From: DASTBU01 sp035711845
Lineage (GTDB): Bacteria > Acidobacteriota > Vicinamibacteria > Vicinamibacterales > 2-12-FULL-66-21
Assembly (NCBI GenBank): GCA_035711845.1
Contig: DASTBU010000113.1
Location: 1-64,000, forward strand
DNA length: 64,000 nucleotides
Reading direction: 5' to 3'
The notes below the pieces were generated by a model, which was not told the DNA's origin, made no database searches, and saw nothing but the letters and a program-made list of their open reading frames with translations. Both the position numbers and the translations under genes were made by a program. Within the stretch, counting starts at the first letter, position 1. Every line of letters begins with the position of its first letter. Of this stretch, positions 8,423 through 17,133 are shown one piece after another.

Positions 8423-9546
8423 CCTCGTTTGACGCATCGTCCGCACGCCGCCCCTGGAGCACGAGCCTTCGGCGGCGCTGGCGTGTCGCACGCGCGATTC
8501 TGCCGCTGGCGATGGCGGCAGCTGCCTGTGGCGGCTCATCCACCGGCCCGACCCCCGGCCCGTTGAGCCTGACGTGTCCGCCGCAGGTGGAGGGACAGGC
8601 CGCGGACCCGGCGGGTATCCCCGTCCAGTATCAGGTCACGGTCCAGGGCGGCCGGCCGCCGGCGCCTGTCGTGTGCACGCCCGCCTCCGGCAGCACGTTC
8701 CCGGTCGGTTCGACGAGCGTGTCCTGCACGGTCACCGATGCGTCGTTGCAGACTACCGGCTGCACGTTCCCTGTCCTCGTCACGCAGATTCCACGGCTCA
8801 GGCGGACGCGGTTTCTCGCGTTCGGCGACAGCATGACAGCGGGCCAGACCAGCCTCGCACCGATGTTGCTGATGACCGTCGGTCTCCCGGATGCGTATCC
8901 GGGCCAGCTGGAGCAGAAGTTGAAAGCGCGCTATACAGCGCAGGACATCACCGTGCTGAACCGCGGCCGCGGCGGCGAGACGGCGGCCAGGGGGCTCGAG
9001 CGGCTGCCGGGCGTCCTCGACGAGGATCGCCCTGAGGTCCTGCTGCTGCTCGAAGGCGTCAACAACATCCGCTTCGTGCCGACAGAGCAGGTGGCGGAGT
9101 ATCTCGACGACATGGTCCGTGCAGCGCGGCGGCGCAACATCGACGTTCTCATTGCGACCCTCCTCCCGACCACTGACGACCGCCTCGAGCGCATCAAGGA
9201 TCTGAACGAGGAGATCTTCGACATCGCTCGCCGGAGGAGGATCGGCGATCCCGTCGATCTGTTTTCCGTGTTCTCGAGCGAGCCGAGTCTGATCGGCATG
9301 GACGGCTTGCACCCCACTGCCGCCGGCTACTCGCGGATGGCGGAGGTTTTCTTCGAGGCCATTCGCGAGCGCTTCGAGGAGCATCCGCCCTCAGAATCGA
9401 TCGCGCTTGGCATGCAAGCCCCTGCCAGCCCCGGACGAGGAGCGCCGTCCACCTCGGCTGCGCCGCCCCCCTCCGAAGAAACGGGGAGCCGTTCGCCCCT
9501 CGACGGGAAGCAACGTACCGCCCGAAGACGCGCCCCTCAGCGGTAG
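8416..9546 (+). CDS. HYR-domain SGNH/GDSL hydrolase lipoprotein (ATC start?)
   Basis: A secreted SGNH hydrolase. The first ATG (8512) would cut the export signal in half. The open frame upstream encodes RRRWRVARAILPLAMAAAAC, a full lipoprotein signal, but has no ATG, GTG or TTG before an in-frame stop near 8370. An ATC at 8416 lies 7 nt after GGGAG (8404-8408) and overlaps the preceding stop, so it is the best start (376 residues). After the lipobox comes a HYR/Ig-like domain (about 55-130). The hydrolase domain (about 140-345) has block I FGDSMTAG (catalytic Ser), GVNN in block III and GMDGLHPTAAGY in block V (Asp/His). The last 30 residues are Pro/Ser-rich. The likely role is ester hydrolysis on envelope or extracellular glycans. 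Confidence 0.72.
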   Translation: MVASFDASSARRPWSTSLRRRWRVARAILPLAMAAAACGGSSTGPTPGPLSLTCPPQVEGQAADPAGIPVQYQVTVQGGRPPAPVVCTPASGSTFPVGSTSVSCTVTDASLQTTGCTFPVLVTQIPRLRRTRFLAFGDSMTAGQTSLAPMLLMTVGLPDAYPGQLEQKLKARYTAQDITVLNRGRGGETAARGLERLPGVLDEDRPEVLLLLEGVNNIRFVPTEQVAEYLDDMVRAARRRNIDVLIATLLPTTDDRLERIKDLNEEIFDIARRRRIGDPVDLFSVFSSEPSLIGMDGLHPTAAGYSRMAEVFFEAIRERFEEHPPSESIALGMQAPASPGRGAPSTSAAPPPSEETGSRSPLDGKQRTARRRAPQR

Positions 9547-9606
9547 GCGCCGATGTACGATCGCCTGCGCCCGATTCCCGGCAGCGCAAAAGAAGCGGAC
9601 GATCCC

Positions 9607-10335
9607 ATGACCACCCAGGGCACCGACGAATTCTACCGGACCTTTTCCGAGAAGCAGCTGACGCGCAGCGGCGAGGCCCGCCGCCAGCGGATCGAGCGGG
9701 CCCGGCTGGACCTGGTGATGCAGTTCGCGCGGCCCCCGGGCAGCATGATCGAGATCGGACCGGGGCAGGGTGGCATCTCGCGGCTGGCTCGCGAGGCCGG
9801 CTGGACGTACTCGGCGGTCGAACCGAGCGCCCTGCTCGCCAGGCAGTTGCGGGCGGCCGGCTTCGACGTCGTCGAAGCGTTCGTGCCGCCGATTCCGGCA
9901 GCCGATGGGCAACACGACGTCGTCTATGCGGATCAGGTCCTGGAACACATGCCCGGCATCGACGCGGCGCGATCGATGGTCGCGGAAGCCCGCCGGGTAT
10001 TGAAGCCGGGCGGTATCCTGTTCGTCGTCGTGCCGGACTACCTGAAGGAACGTGGGTTCTTCTGGGACATCGACTACACGCACAACTTCGTGACGACCGA
10101 GCGGCGCGTCCGGCAGCTGCTGTACGACGGCGGTTTCGAGATCCTGCAGACCGTCCGCAGCATCGGGCTCGCGCAAGGGGTGATGCGCGACATCCTGGCA
10201 GGGGCGTCGATGGTGGCCAACTTGCCAGGCCTCGACCCGCTGTCGCGCTACACCGGAACTGAAGAACTCCTCTTCAAGATCCGAAAGAACCTCTTTGAAA
10301 CCCTGGCATTCGTGGCGAAACGGCCCAGCTCGTAA
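9607..10335 (+). CDS. class I SAM-dependent methyltransferase
   Basis: A 242-residue Rossmann methyltransferase. Motif I is MIEIGPGQGGISRLA (about 48-62), an acidic residue for SAM ribose follows (YSAVEPS), then VVYADQVLEHM (motif II/III) and ARRVLKPGGILFVVVPD (motif IV), the layout of the Methyltransf_11/23 group. A longer start at ATG 9553 is possible, but the methyltransferase core begins well after ATG 9607. It leads the radical SAM, CofD-GT, nucleotidyltransferase and GT2 genes in the same direction. A separate promoter lies between it and the radical SAM gene. It probably modifies a sugar or small-molecule intermediate of that set. Substrate unknown. Confidence 0.8.
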   Translation: MTTQGTDEFYRTFSEKQLTRSGEARRQRIERARLDLVMQFARPPGSMIEIGPGQGGISRLAREAGWTYSAVEPSALLARQLRAAGFDVVEAFVPPIPAADGQHDVVYADQVLEHMPGIDAARSMVAEARRVLKPGGILFVVVPDYLKERGFFWDIDYTHNFVTTERRVRQLLYDGGFEILQTVRSIGLAQGVMRDILAGASMVANLPGLDPLSRYTGTEELLFKIRKNLFETLAFVAKRPSS

Positions 10336-10337
10336 CC

Positions 10338-10366
10338 TTTACGATCTGAGCGAAACACAGTAAGAT
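10338..10366 (+). promoter_or_regulatory. sigma70-type promoter for the radical SAM gene cluster
   Basis: TTTACG (10338-10343) and TAAGAT (10361-10366) are 17 bp apart. The start codon ATG 10374 falls at or within one or two bases of the expected transcription start, so the mRNA would be leaderless. Confidence 0.55.
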
Positions 10367-10373
10367 CAGTCGA

Positions 10374-11522
10374 ATGGCCCAGACCTACGCAGCGAAGTAC
10401 CTGCTGAAAGCCGCTGCGAGCGCCCCCCGCGATCTCATCAACTCCGTGGTGGCGAAGCACCACGCCATCCATCCGACGGTGCTGATCTTCCATTGCACGT
10501 TCGTGTGCGATGCGCGCTGCGAGATGTGTTTCAACTGGGAGCGCGGGGACCGCAAGTCCGACATGACGCTCGCCGAGATCGACCACGCGTTCAGCGATCC
10601 TCTGTGGAGCAAGGTCGAGATCGCCAACCTCTCCGGCGGGGAACCGACGACGCGGAACGATATGGTGGATGTCGTGCGCGTGATGCTCGACCGGCTGCCG
10701 CGGCTGCGCAAGTTCGGCATCAACACCACCGGGCTGACCCCGCACCGTGCCATCCCGATGTTGACGAGTGTCGCCGAGCTCTGCCAGGAGCGCGGCATCA
10801 TTTTCAGCACGCGCGTGTCGATCGACGGCGTCGGCGACATGCACAATCGGGTGCGGAAGGTGAAGAGCGGGTTCGACAAGGCGTTGAAGACCATCCGCGC
10901 GATGCAGGAACTGCAGCAGCGGGTGCCGTTCAACTTCGGCATCTCCACCACGATTTTTTCGATGAACCTGGAGGATGCCGAGAACATCCTCGCCTGGGCC
11001 CGTCGCGAGAAGCTGGATATCGTCTTCAACATGGTCCGCTTCACCGATCCCATGCTGGGGAACGCCGACAAGGCGGGCGAACTACGGCCGATCGGCAGGG
11101 AAGAGGAGCGAATGCGTGCGTTCTTCATGGAACGCGTCCGCATGGATCCCCTGTTCGATGGGCAGAACTACATCTACCTGCACTACGCGGACATGATCTC
11201 CAACGGGTACCATCGCCTGGCACCGTGTCCTTTCCAGTCGCAGGGCGTGATGCTGAACCCCAATGGAGATCTCTTCTTCTGCGAAAACAGCGATGTCGTC
11301 GGGAACGTGCGGGACGAGAGCGCGGCGGACATCTACTTCCGAGCCGGCAGCCAGGCGCATCGGGCCTCTGTCCGCGACGAGAAATGCCCCACCTGCCTGA
11401 GCCCGTGCCAGATGAACGTGTCGGCTGTCAAACAGGTCGCGCCGTACGTGCGCTTCCTCTTCCGGGCCTCACGCGAGAAGCGACGCGCGCACAGGCTGAC
11501 GCCGGTGGCGCAACGGTCCTGA
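10374..11522 (+). CDS. radical SAM protein with SPASM-like C-terminus
   Basis: A 382-residue radical SAM enzyme. The 4Fe-4S/SAM motif CDARCEMC gives Cys45, Cys49 and Cys52, followed by the SAM-contact NLSGGEPTTR (about 85-94). A Cys-rich C-terminal segment (C285, C303, C338, C341, C345; EKCPTCLSPCQM) looks like a SPASM or twitch domain that would hold an auxiliary cluster. Such enzymes modify peptides, sugars or alkyl chains. It is 4 bp from the CofD-GT fusion gene and preceded by a methyltransferase, so a role in building or modifying the same product is likely. No precursor-peptide gene is seen nearby, which argues against a RiPP maturase. Substrate unknown. Confidence 0.85.
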   Translation: MAQTYAAKYLLKAAASAPRDLINSVVAKHHAIHPTVLIFHCTFVCDARCEMCFNWERGDRKSDMTLAEIDHAFSDPLWSKVEIANLSGGEPTTRNDMVDVVRVMLDRLPRLRKFGINTTGLTPHRAIPMLTSVAELCQERGIIFSTRVSIDGVGDMHNRVRKVKSGFDKALKTIRAMQELQQRVPFNFGISTTIFSMNLEDAENILAWARREKLDIVFNMVRFTDPMLGNADKAGELRPIGREEERMRAFFMERVRMDPLFDGQNYIYLHYADMISNGYHRLAPCPFQSQGVMLNPNGDLFFCENSDVVGNVRDESAADIYFRAGSQAHRASVRDEKCPTCLSPCQMNVSAVKQVAPYVRFLFRASREKRRAHRLTPVAQRS

Positions 11523-11526
11523 CGCG

Positions 11527-13623
11527 GTGGCCTCCAGAGCGGGTCCGGCGCTCCTCAACGTCGTCCTCTTCTCGGGCGGAAGAGGCTCCGGGGTTCTCTC
11601 CCGTCTTCTCGTTTCGAATCCAGCCATTCGGCTGACCGTCACCATCAACGGTTACGACGATGGCGCGTCGACGGGGGAAGTGCGCCGGTTCCTCGGCGAC
11701 AGCCTTGGGCCATCCGATTTCCGGAAGAACGCATCGCATCTCGCGCGGACCCTGCAGACCTGCGACACGGCGCTCGTCGACCTGCTGGATCAACGGCTGC
11801 CTCACGCCGCGAACGTGTCCAGCGCGATGGGCTTGAGCGACGCCGTGCGGACTGGCGCCACGGGCAGCGAGGTCCTGGCGGATGTGGCCGAAACGGCTGC
11901 ACGCCTGACTCTCGGCATCCGGGATCGTGTGGCGTCCAGTCTCCAACGCTTCGAAAACGAGCTCGCCGTGCGTGGTGAGTTCAGCTTCAGTGACTGCAGC
12001 ATCGGAAACCTCGTGTTCGCGGGGGCGTACCTGCTGCACGAGCGGGCGTTCAACCCAACTGTCGACGACTACTGCGAGCTGGTGGGGTTGCCGGAGGGCC
12101 TCGTCGAGAACGTCACCGATGGCACCAACGCATTCCTCGTCGCCATCGACGTCGACAACCGCGTACTGGCGCACGAGGCGGAGATCGTCGATGCGAAGCA
12201 ACGAAACCGCATTCGCGACATCTATTTGATCGATAGGCCGCTCTCCGATGAGGATCTCATCATGCTGCAGCGGGCCGCGCCCGAGGCCGCTGGCGCGATG
12301 CTGGAGCGGCGTGCGGCACCACTTGCGATGAATACCCGCCTCGCAGAACGGATAGCCGAAGCGGACCTGATCGTCTACGCGCCAGGAACGCAGCACTCGA
12401 GCCTCTTCCCGTCTTACCTCACACCAGGTCTGAGCGCCGCCATTGCCTCCAATGTCCGCGCGATCAAGCTATTTATCACGAACATCCAGGCCGACGCCGA
12501 GATCGCCGGCAGCAGCGCAGTCGACATCATCGAGCGGGCCGTCTATTACCTCAAAGAGAAAGGGCGCGTGCCGCTTCCCGCGCCCGCGTTCCTGACCCAC
12601 TATCTGATCAACGACCCGGGGCACGCGCAGCAGGGGCTCAGGTACGTGCCTCTTGGAAGGCTCGAAAGTCTCGAAGATCCGCGACTCGTTCGGATCGGCA
12701 ACTACGAGGAAGGGGTCACCGGCCGGCATGACGCCGAGAAGGTCCTCGGGCCTTTCGTTGAAGCGCTGCTCGCCCGGGGGCATGACCGGCAGCGCGTCGC
12801 CGTCTTGCTGCATGGCGCCAGTTCGGCGGATAAGATCAGCCAGACGCTGCTGGAGATGGTCCGGGGGCACCTGCAGGATCGTCCGGTGGATGTCACGGTA
12901 TTCTACGAATCCGCCTCGTCGCTTCCACCGGAGTTCCTGAAACTGCTTCCGTTCGACGCGCGGCGTGTCGCGCCACTCGCTGGATCCGCCGAAGCGGATC
13001 GCGAATTCAGGCAGCTGCTCTCGCGGGAGCGATTCGAGTACGTGATCCTGTTCGAGTCCTCAGGCATGTACAACGGCGAGGACGTGGCAGGACTGGCCGC
13101 TCACCTGACGCTTGGGCGCCTCGATGCGGTATGGGGAAGCCGGCGGTTGTCGGTGCGCGACATCCACGAATCGTATCGCCTGAAGTACCGTCACAATATG
13201 TGGCTGGGCGCTGTCAGCTATGCCGGCAGTCACGCGCTCAGCCTTCTCTATTTGCTGCTGTATGGACGGTACGTGTCGGACACGCTGTCGGCCGCACGCG
13301 CGGTGCGGGTCTCGATCGCGTGCGCCCTCGGTGTCGGGCTGACCGACAAACAGGCGAACCAGCATCTGCTCGCGGCCCTCCTCGGACGCCGCGCGGAAAT
13401 GTACGAAATCCCCGTGCAGTTCTTTCCGATTTCACCCGAACGTGTCCGGCGCACGACAGTCGGCGACGGTCTCGTCTCCGTGCTTGGCATCGTGTGGAGG
13501 CGCCTGATCCCTCCGACACGCTCCACGGAGCGCGAGGGCGACACCACGGCGGCCGCCGGGATGTCGAGCGAGCCATCGGCCGTGGAGGCGGCATCCAGGA
13601 CCGGCTGGCGGCCCATGGAGTAA
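11527..13623 (+). CDS. CofD/YvcK-like domain fused to degenerate GT2 domain
   Basis: A 698-residue two-domain protein. Residues about 10-400 match the CofD/YvcK (UPF0052) fold: SGGRGSG at 16-22, NGYDDGASTGEVRRFLGD at 41-58, GNLVFAG at 160-166 and YAPGTQHSSLFPSYLTPG at 284-301. Members include 2-phospho-L-lactate transferase CofD of F420 biosynthesis and the UDP-sugar-binding YvcK. Residues about 420-620 resemble a DPM1-type GT2 domain (AVWGSRRLS; LLYLLLYGRYVSDTLSAARAVRV), but the metal-binding Asp motif is replaced by FESSGMYNGED, so it may not be catalytic. Start is GTG 11527, 4 bp after the radical SAM stop. The stop overlaps the next start by 1 bp. I know no named protein with this architecture. 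It may couple phosphoryl-alcohol or NDP-sugar chemistry to glycan synthesis. Confidence 0.72.
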   Translation: MASRAGPALLNVVLFSGGRGSGVLSRLLVSNPAIRLTVTINGYDDGASTGEVRRFLGDSLGPSDFRKNASHLARTLQTCDTALVDLLDQRLPHAANVSSAMGLSDAVRTGATGSEVLADVAETAARLTLGIRDRVASSLQRFENELAVRGEFSFSDCSIGNLVFAGAYLLHERAFNPTVDDYCELVGLPEGLVENVTDGTNAFLVAIDVDNRVLAHEAEIVDAKQRNRIRDIYLIDRPLSDEDLIMLQRAAPEAAGAMLERRAAPLAMNTRLAERIAEADLIVYAPGTQHSSLFPSYLTPGLSAAIASNVRAIKLFITNIQADAEIAGSSAVDIIERAVYYLKEKGRVPLPAPAFLTHYLINDPGHAQQGLRYVPLGRLESLEDPRLVRIGNYEEGVTGRHDAEKVLGPFVEALLARGHDRQRVAVLLHGASSADKISQTLLEMVRGHLQDRPVDVTVFYESASSLPPEFLKLLPFDARRVAPLAGSAEADREFRQLLSRERFEYVILFESSGMYNGEDVAGLAAHLTLGRLDAVWGSRRLSVRDIHESYRLKYRHNMWLGAVSYAGSHALSLLYLLLYGRYVSDTLSAARAVRVSIACALGVGLTDKQANQHLLAALLGRRAEMYEIPVQFFPISPERVRRTTVGDGLVSVLGIVWRRLIPPTRSTEREGDTTAAAGMSSEPSAVEAASRTGWRPME

Positions 13624-14372
13624 TGAGGCGCGTCCTGGTAATTCCCGCCGCAGGACGCGGATCGCGGCTGCAGTCTGATGTCACGAAGGCCCTGGTGCCC
13701 GTGAACGGCCGCCCGATCCTCGGTCGCTTGTGGGCCATGTATCGTGACTACGTGGCGAGCGCCGTCGTGGTCGCAAGTCCCGCGAACGAGGCCGAGATCA
13801 GGAGCTACTGCCAGACGATCGATCCACGAGTGCATGTCGCCATTCAGCGTCATCCAACGGGTATGCTCGATGCGTTGATCGCTGCCGCCGACGACGTGCG
13901 CGCAGCCAATCCGGAACGCGTCTGGATTACCTGGTGCGATCAGGTCGCGATTCACCCCCGCACGATCGCGCGGTTGGCCTCGACGGAAACCGACGACCCG
14001 GATGCAGCGCTCGCGCTTCCAACCGTGCGCCGCACGAATCCTTACATCCATTTCGATCGCGACGCGGACGGTCGGATCGTCGCCGTGCGTCAGCAGCGCG
14101 AGGGGGATGCCATGCCCGTCGAGGGGGAAAGCGACGCGGGGCTCTTCGCACTGGCCGCTGGTGTGTTTCACAAGCTCCGGCAGATCAGCGCGGCCGCAGC
14201 AGCGGGGCGCCGTTCAGGTGAGCGCAACTTTCTTCCTCTCATCCCGTTGATCGCCAAAACGGCCAGCGTGATCACGTTCGAATGCACGGACCCGCGGGAG
14301 GCCATTGGCGTCAACACGCCTGACGAGCTCCGGCAGGTCGAGGAGTACCTCCGCGCGCGGAGAGATACCTGA
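13623..14372 (+). CDS. sugar-phosphate nucleotidyltransferase-like protein
   Basis: A 249-residue NTP_transferase-fold protein. The nucleotide-binding loop PAAGRGSRLQSDVTKALVPV (about 8-27) carries the expected Gly-x-Gly-x-Arg and Lys. GMLDAL, ITWCDQVAI and a NFLPLIPL segment follow the family order, and a final VNTPDEL is typical of the C-terminal strand. These enzymes make NDP-sugars or CDP-alditols from NTP and a phosphate ester. The frame is open upstream as far as 13131. ATG 13623 is chosen because it overlaps the stop of the CofD-GT gene by 1 bp (TAATG) and the domain starts there. The protein likely supplies an activated precursor to the downstream GT2. Donor nucleotide and substrate unknown. 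Confidence 0.85.
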   Translation: MRRVLVIPAAGRGSRLQSDVTKALVPVNGRPILGRLWAMYRDYVASAVVVASPANEAEIRSYCQTIDPRVHVAIQRHPTGMLDALIAAADDVRAANPERVWITWCDQVAIHPRTIARLASTETDDPDAALALPTVRRTNPYIHFDRDADGRIVAVRQQREGDAMPVEGESDAGLFALAAGVFHKLRQISAAAAAGRRSGERNFLPLIPLIAKTASVITFECTDPREAIGVNTPDELRQVEEYLRARRDT

Positions 14373-15076
14373 TGGGCTTCGCAGGAAAGGTCCTGTCCAT
14401 CGTCATTCCTGCCTACAACGAGGAACGGTTCATCGGGACGCTGCTCGAACGGATTCTGGCAGTGGATTTTCGCTCGGTGGGCGTCCAACCGGAACTCATC
14501 GTAGTGGACGACTGTTCGAGCGATCGCACGGCAGAGATCGCGGGCGCGTGCCCGGGCGTGGTTCTGAAACGGCTGACCGTGAACGGTGGAAAGGGGCAGG
14601 CTGTTCGTGCAGGCATCGAGATCGCGACCGGCGACCTGCTCATGATCCAGGACGCCGACCTCGAGTACGATCCCAACGATTACCTGCCAATGGTGCGAGC
14701 GATCCTCGAAGGCCGTGGGGACATCGTGTACGGCAGCCGATATCTCGGCCACGGCCGGTATTCCGGCCAATCCTGGTTGGCCTATCTCGGCGGTCGCAGC
14801 CTTTCCATCGTGGCGCTGATCGCCACTGGCCACTACATCAACGACACCGTCACTGCGCTGAAACTGTTCCCCCGCCACCTGCTGGCGGGGGTGCCGCTCG
14901 AGACCAGCGGGTTCGAGCTCGATCACGAAATCAGCGCGAAACTGCTCGCCCGCGGCTACCGCATCGTCGAAGTGCCGATCTCCTATTCACCCCGCAGCAA
15001 GGCGCAAGGAAAGAAAATCGGTCTGCGGGACTGGTTTATCGGAGCGCGGACTTACTGGCGTTATAGCCGGGGGTAG
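14372..15076 (+). CDS. DPM1-like GT2 glycosyltransferase
   Basis: A 234-residue soluble GT2 enzyme of the dolichyl/polyprenyl-phosphate mannosyltransferase type. Motifs are SIVIPAYNEERF near the N-terminus, VVDDCSSDRT, the metal-binding QDADLEYDP, DIVYGSRYL and a C-terminal EVPISYSPRSKAQGKKI. It lacks C-terminal membrane helices, as in short DPM1 enzymes. ATG 14372 overlaps the previous stop by 1 bp (TGATG), so it is translationally coupled to the nucleotidyltransferase. It probably transfers the activated group made upstream onto a polyprenyl phosphate. The convergent genes just downstream encode GT-C-like and flippase-like membrane proteins that could use such a lipid-linked product. Confidence 0.88.
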   Translation: MGFAGKVLSIVIPAYNEERFIGTLLERILAVDFRSVGVQPELIVVDDCSSDRTAEIAGACPGVVLKRLTVNGGKGQAVRAGIEIATGDLLMIQDADLEYDPNDYLPMVRAILEGRGDIVYGSRYLGHGRYSGQSWLAYLGGRSLSIVALIATGHYINDTVTALKLFPRHLLAGVPLETSGFELDHEISAKLLARGYRIVEVPISYSPRSKAQGKKIGLRDWFIGARTYWRYSRG

Positions 15077-15087
15077 CTGCCAGGCCA

Positions 15088-17133
15088 CTATCCACCTGGT
15101 ACCAGGACACGCCAGACCGCAACGTCTCCCCGGCGCGCCGCCGGCTGGAACAGCTCCCGTGCCTGATCGAACTGCGTGAGGCCGCCCGGATGCGCAGCGC
15201 GCTCGACCCGGTCGGCGTACACGTAATCGATGCCGAGCTCTTGGGCGATTCGCCAGGCGCTCATCGCATCGGTCGCCGCATACATCGAGTGCACGCGCTC
15301 GCTCCGATTGCGGTACTCCGGAACGTTCAGCAGAGAAATCGGGAGCCCTGCGGCCATGCGCCGCTCGGCAAACGACGGAATCAAGCTCCACGTCTCACGC
15401 GTGCGCGCCAGCGCGTCCATCTGGACGACGGCATCCGGCGGCGTCTGCGTACGGATCCAGTCCAGAACGGCCTGCTCATGAGGCGAGATCTCCACCGTCC
15501 AGCGGAACCCCGGACCCATCCGACTATTGCCGACATCCTGTGCGTTCCAGTAATCGATCCCCGTTGTCGACAAGCCGAAGAGCGCCAGCACCCCGATGAG
15601 CCCGATCGCCCCGCGCGATCGGGCGCGCGAGACAGTGCCCGCGACGAGCACGATCAGCAGCACCTGCAGAATGTGTCCGGTCCGGAACCCAATCCAGGCT
15701 TCATCCACGTTCAGCCGCATTCCGAACATCGCCGCCGCGGTGACGCCGCATCCAATCGCGGCGGGCGTCAGGCGTGCTCTGTCCGGTCCACGGAGGGCGA
15801 ACAGGAAGCCCGGCACCGCGGCGAGCAGGAGCGGTCCGAGTGAGAGGAGCATGGTGAGCAGCGGCTGGCGTGCCGCGGGCCCGGCGAATCCGACCCTGAT
15901 GGCGCCGCCAGCGCCTTCGGCCACTTCGTTCATCATCGCCCAGACGAGCGCAACAACCATGGGTACGGTCGCCAGAAGGTGGAGGCCGACGAACCTGACG
16001 TTCAGCCTCCTGGATACCACATCGGCAATGACGCTCAGACCATAGACCATCGCGACGAGCGCACCGACGAAGGGATTGAAGGTCATCGCGCCAGCCAGAC
16101 AGATGCCCACGAGCAGCACTGCGCTCGGAGCAAGCGAGGCGCCGGCCCTGGTGACACTGATGAGAGCAGGAATCGCCAGGGCCAGCGCCATCGAGTGCTG
16201 CGGGTTGTACCACAGGGCGCGTGCCAGCCCGTCGATTCTCAGCCCGCCGAACCGCCACGCGCTCAATGCATCGATGTTCAGGTCGGTTACACCCGAGAGC
16301 GGACGATCGCGGTGGTACAGATCGACCAGTGCGTACGTGCCTTCGAAGCTCGCGGCAAGCAGCCCGAATGCCACGGCTGCGAGCACGCATGACCCACGTG
16401 GCACGGCGGTCCACGCGAGCGCGAAAATGGAGGCCATGAACGTGAGCGCCGCAAAGAGCGCGGTCACTTTGAGCGCACTTTCCACCGCCAGCGGAAGCGC
16501 GCGCACAGCAGCGGCCGGCGGCTGAAAGTAGGTCCAGTAGTAGTGGAGTCGCTCGCCGTTGAGGTACGGATTGCGCGGCGGCATGTCGCCCTTCACGAGT
16601 TCTGCGGTCAACGCCATGTGCCAGACGAAGTCTGCCGTAAAGTAGGCGCGGTAGAGCCGCGTACCGTCCGGGCGCTCGGCGCCCACGCGGGCGAATGGTG
16701 GAACGACGAGCACCGCGGTCAGGACGAGCAGAGCCGCGAGTGCCCGCGAATCTCCGCCGCGCCACTCCGGGAGCTGGTTCTTCGTATTTGTCAGCCTTCT
16801 CTGAAAGACAGAGCTGCGCTTACCGTGGCGGTGCGCAATCCAGCCGGCGGCGGCTGTCGCGGTCCACACGAGCAGGCCGACCGCAGGATCCATCCCGGCG
16901 CGGACCCCGATCCAGACCGCGATCGCGGTGAAGGCGTACCCAACGGCGGAGCCGCCGATAATCGCGATTGGATGGCGGCCGAAGAGCGCCATTCCGACCG
17001 GCCATCCCGTGGTACTCGCGAGGATCAGGAGCACGAAGTAGGCAGCACCTGCCAAACCTGCCAGTACCCAGGCAAGCATCGCGGTTGTCACAGCGACAAT
17101 GGCCGCGAATCGACGCAGGGGGAATTCGTTCAT
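15088..17133 (-). CDS. large polytopic membrane protein, putative GT-C
   Basis: A 681-residue protein with at least a dozen hydrophobic helices and a soluble C-terminal portion of about 130 residues (from about 545). The loop at about 189-204 (PYLNGERLHYYWTYF) recalls the Tyr-rich loop of DUF2298/'YYY' membrane proteins and the extracytoplasmic acceptor loops of GT-C glycosyltransferases. A second loop carries WYNPQHSMALA. The C-terminal part (LDWIRTQTPPDAVV, then ELGIDYVYADRVE) is the globular domain often seen at the end of such proteins. It overlaps the upstream UPF0104 gene by 4 bp (ATGA) and runs convergent to the GT2. A role in transferring lipid-linked sugars is inferred, with no catalytic residue confirmed. 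Confidence 0.62.
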   Translation of the reverse strand: MNEFPLRRFAAIVAVTTAMLAWVLAGLAGAAYFVLLILASTTGWPVGMALFGRHPIAIIGGSAVGYAFTAIAVWIGVRAGMDPAVGLLVWTATAAAGWIAHRHGKRSSVFQRRLTNTKNQLPEWRGGDSRALAALLVLTAVLVVPPFARVGAERPDGTRLYRAYFTADFVWHMALTAELVKGDMPPRNPYLNGERLHYYWTYFQPPAAAVRALPLAVESALKVTALFAALTFMASIFALAWTAVPRGSCVLAAVAFGLLAASFEGTYALVDLYHRDRPLSGVTDLNIDALSAWRFGGLRIDGLARALWYNPQHSMALALAIPALISVTRAGASLAPSAVLLVGICLAGAMTFNPFVGALVAMVYGLSVIADVVSRRLNVRFVGLHLLATVPMVVALVWAMMNEVAEGAGGAIRVGFAGPAARQPLLTMLLSLGPLLLAAVPGFLFALRGPDRARLTPAAIGCGVTAAAMFGMRLNVDEAWIGFRTGHILQVLLIVLVAGTVSRARSRGAIGLIGVLALFGLSTTGIDYWNAQDVGNSRMGPGFRWTVEISPHEQAVLDWIRTQTPPDAVVQMDALARTRETWSLIPSFAERRMAAGLPISLLNVPEYRNRSERVHSMYAATDAMSAWRIAQELGIDYVYADRVERAAHPGGLTQFDQARELFQPAARRGDVAVWRVLVPGG

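Noticed and set aside
14372..15076. RiPP precursor or maturase role for the radical SAM cluster
   Set aside because: No short precursor peptide, protease or RRE-like gene nearby. Glycan-type neighbours fit better.
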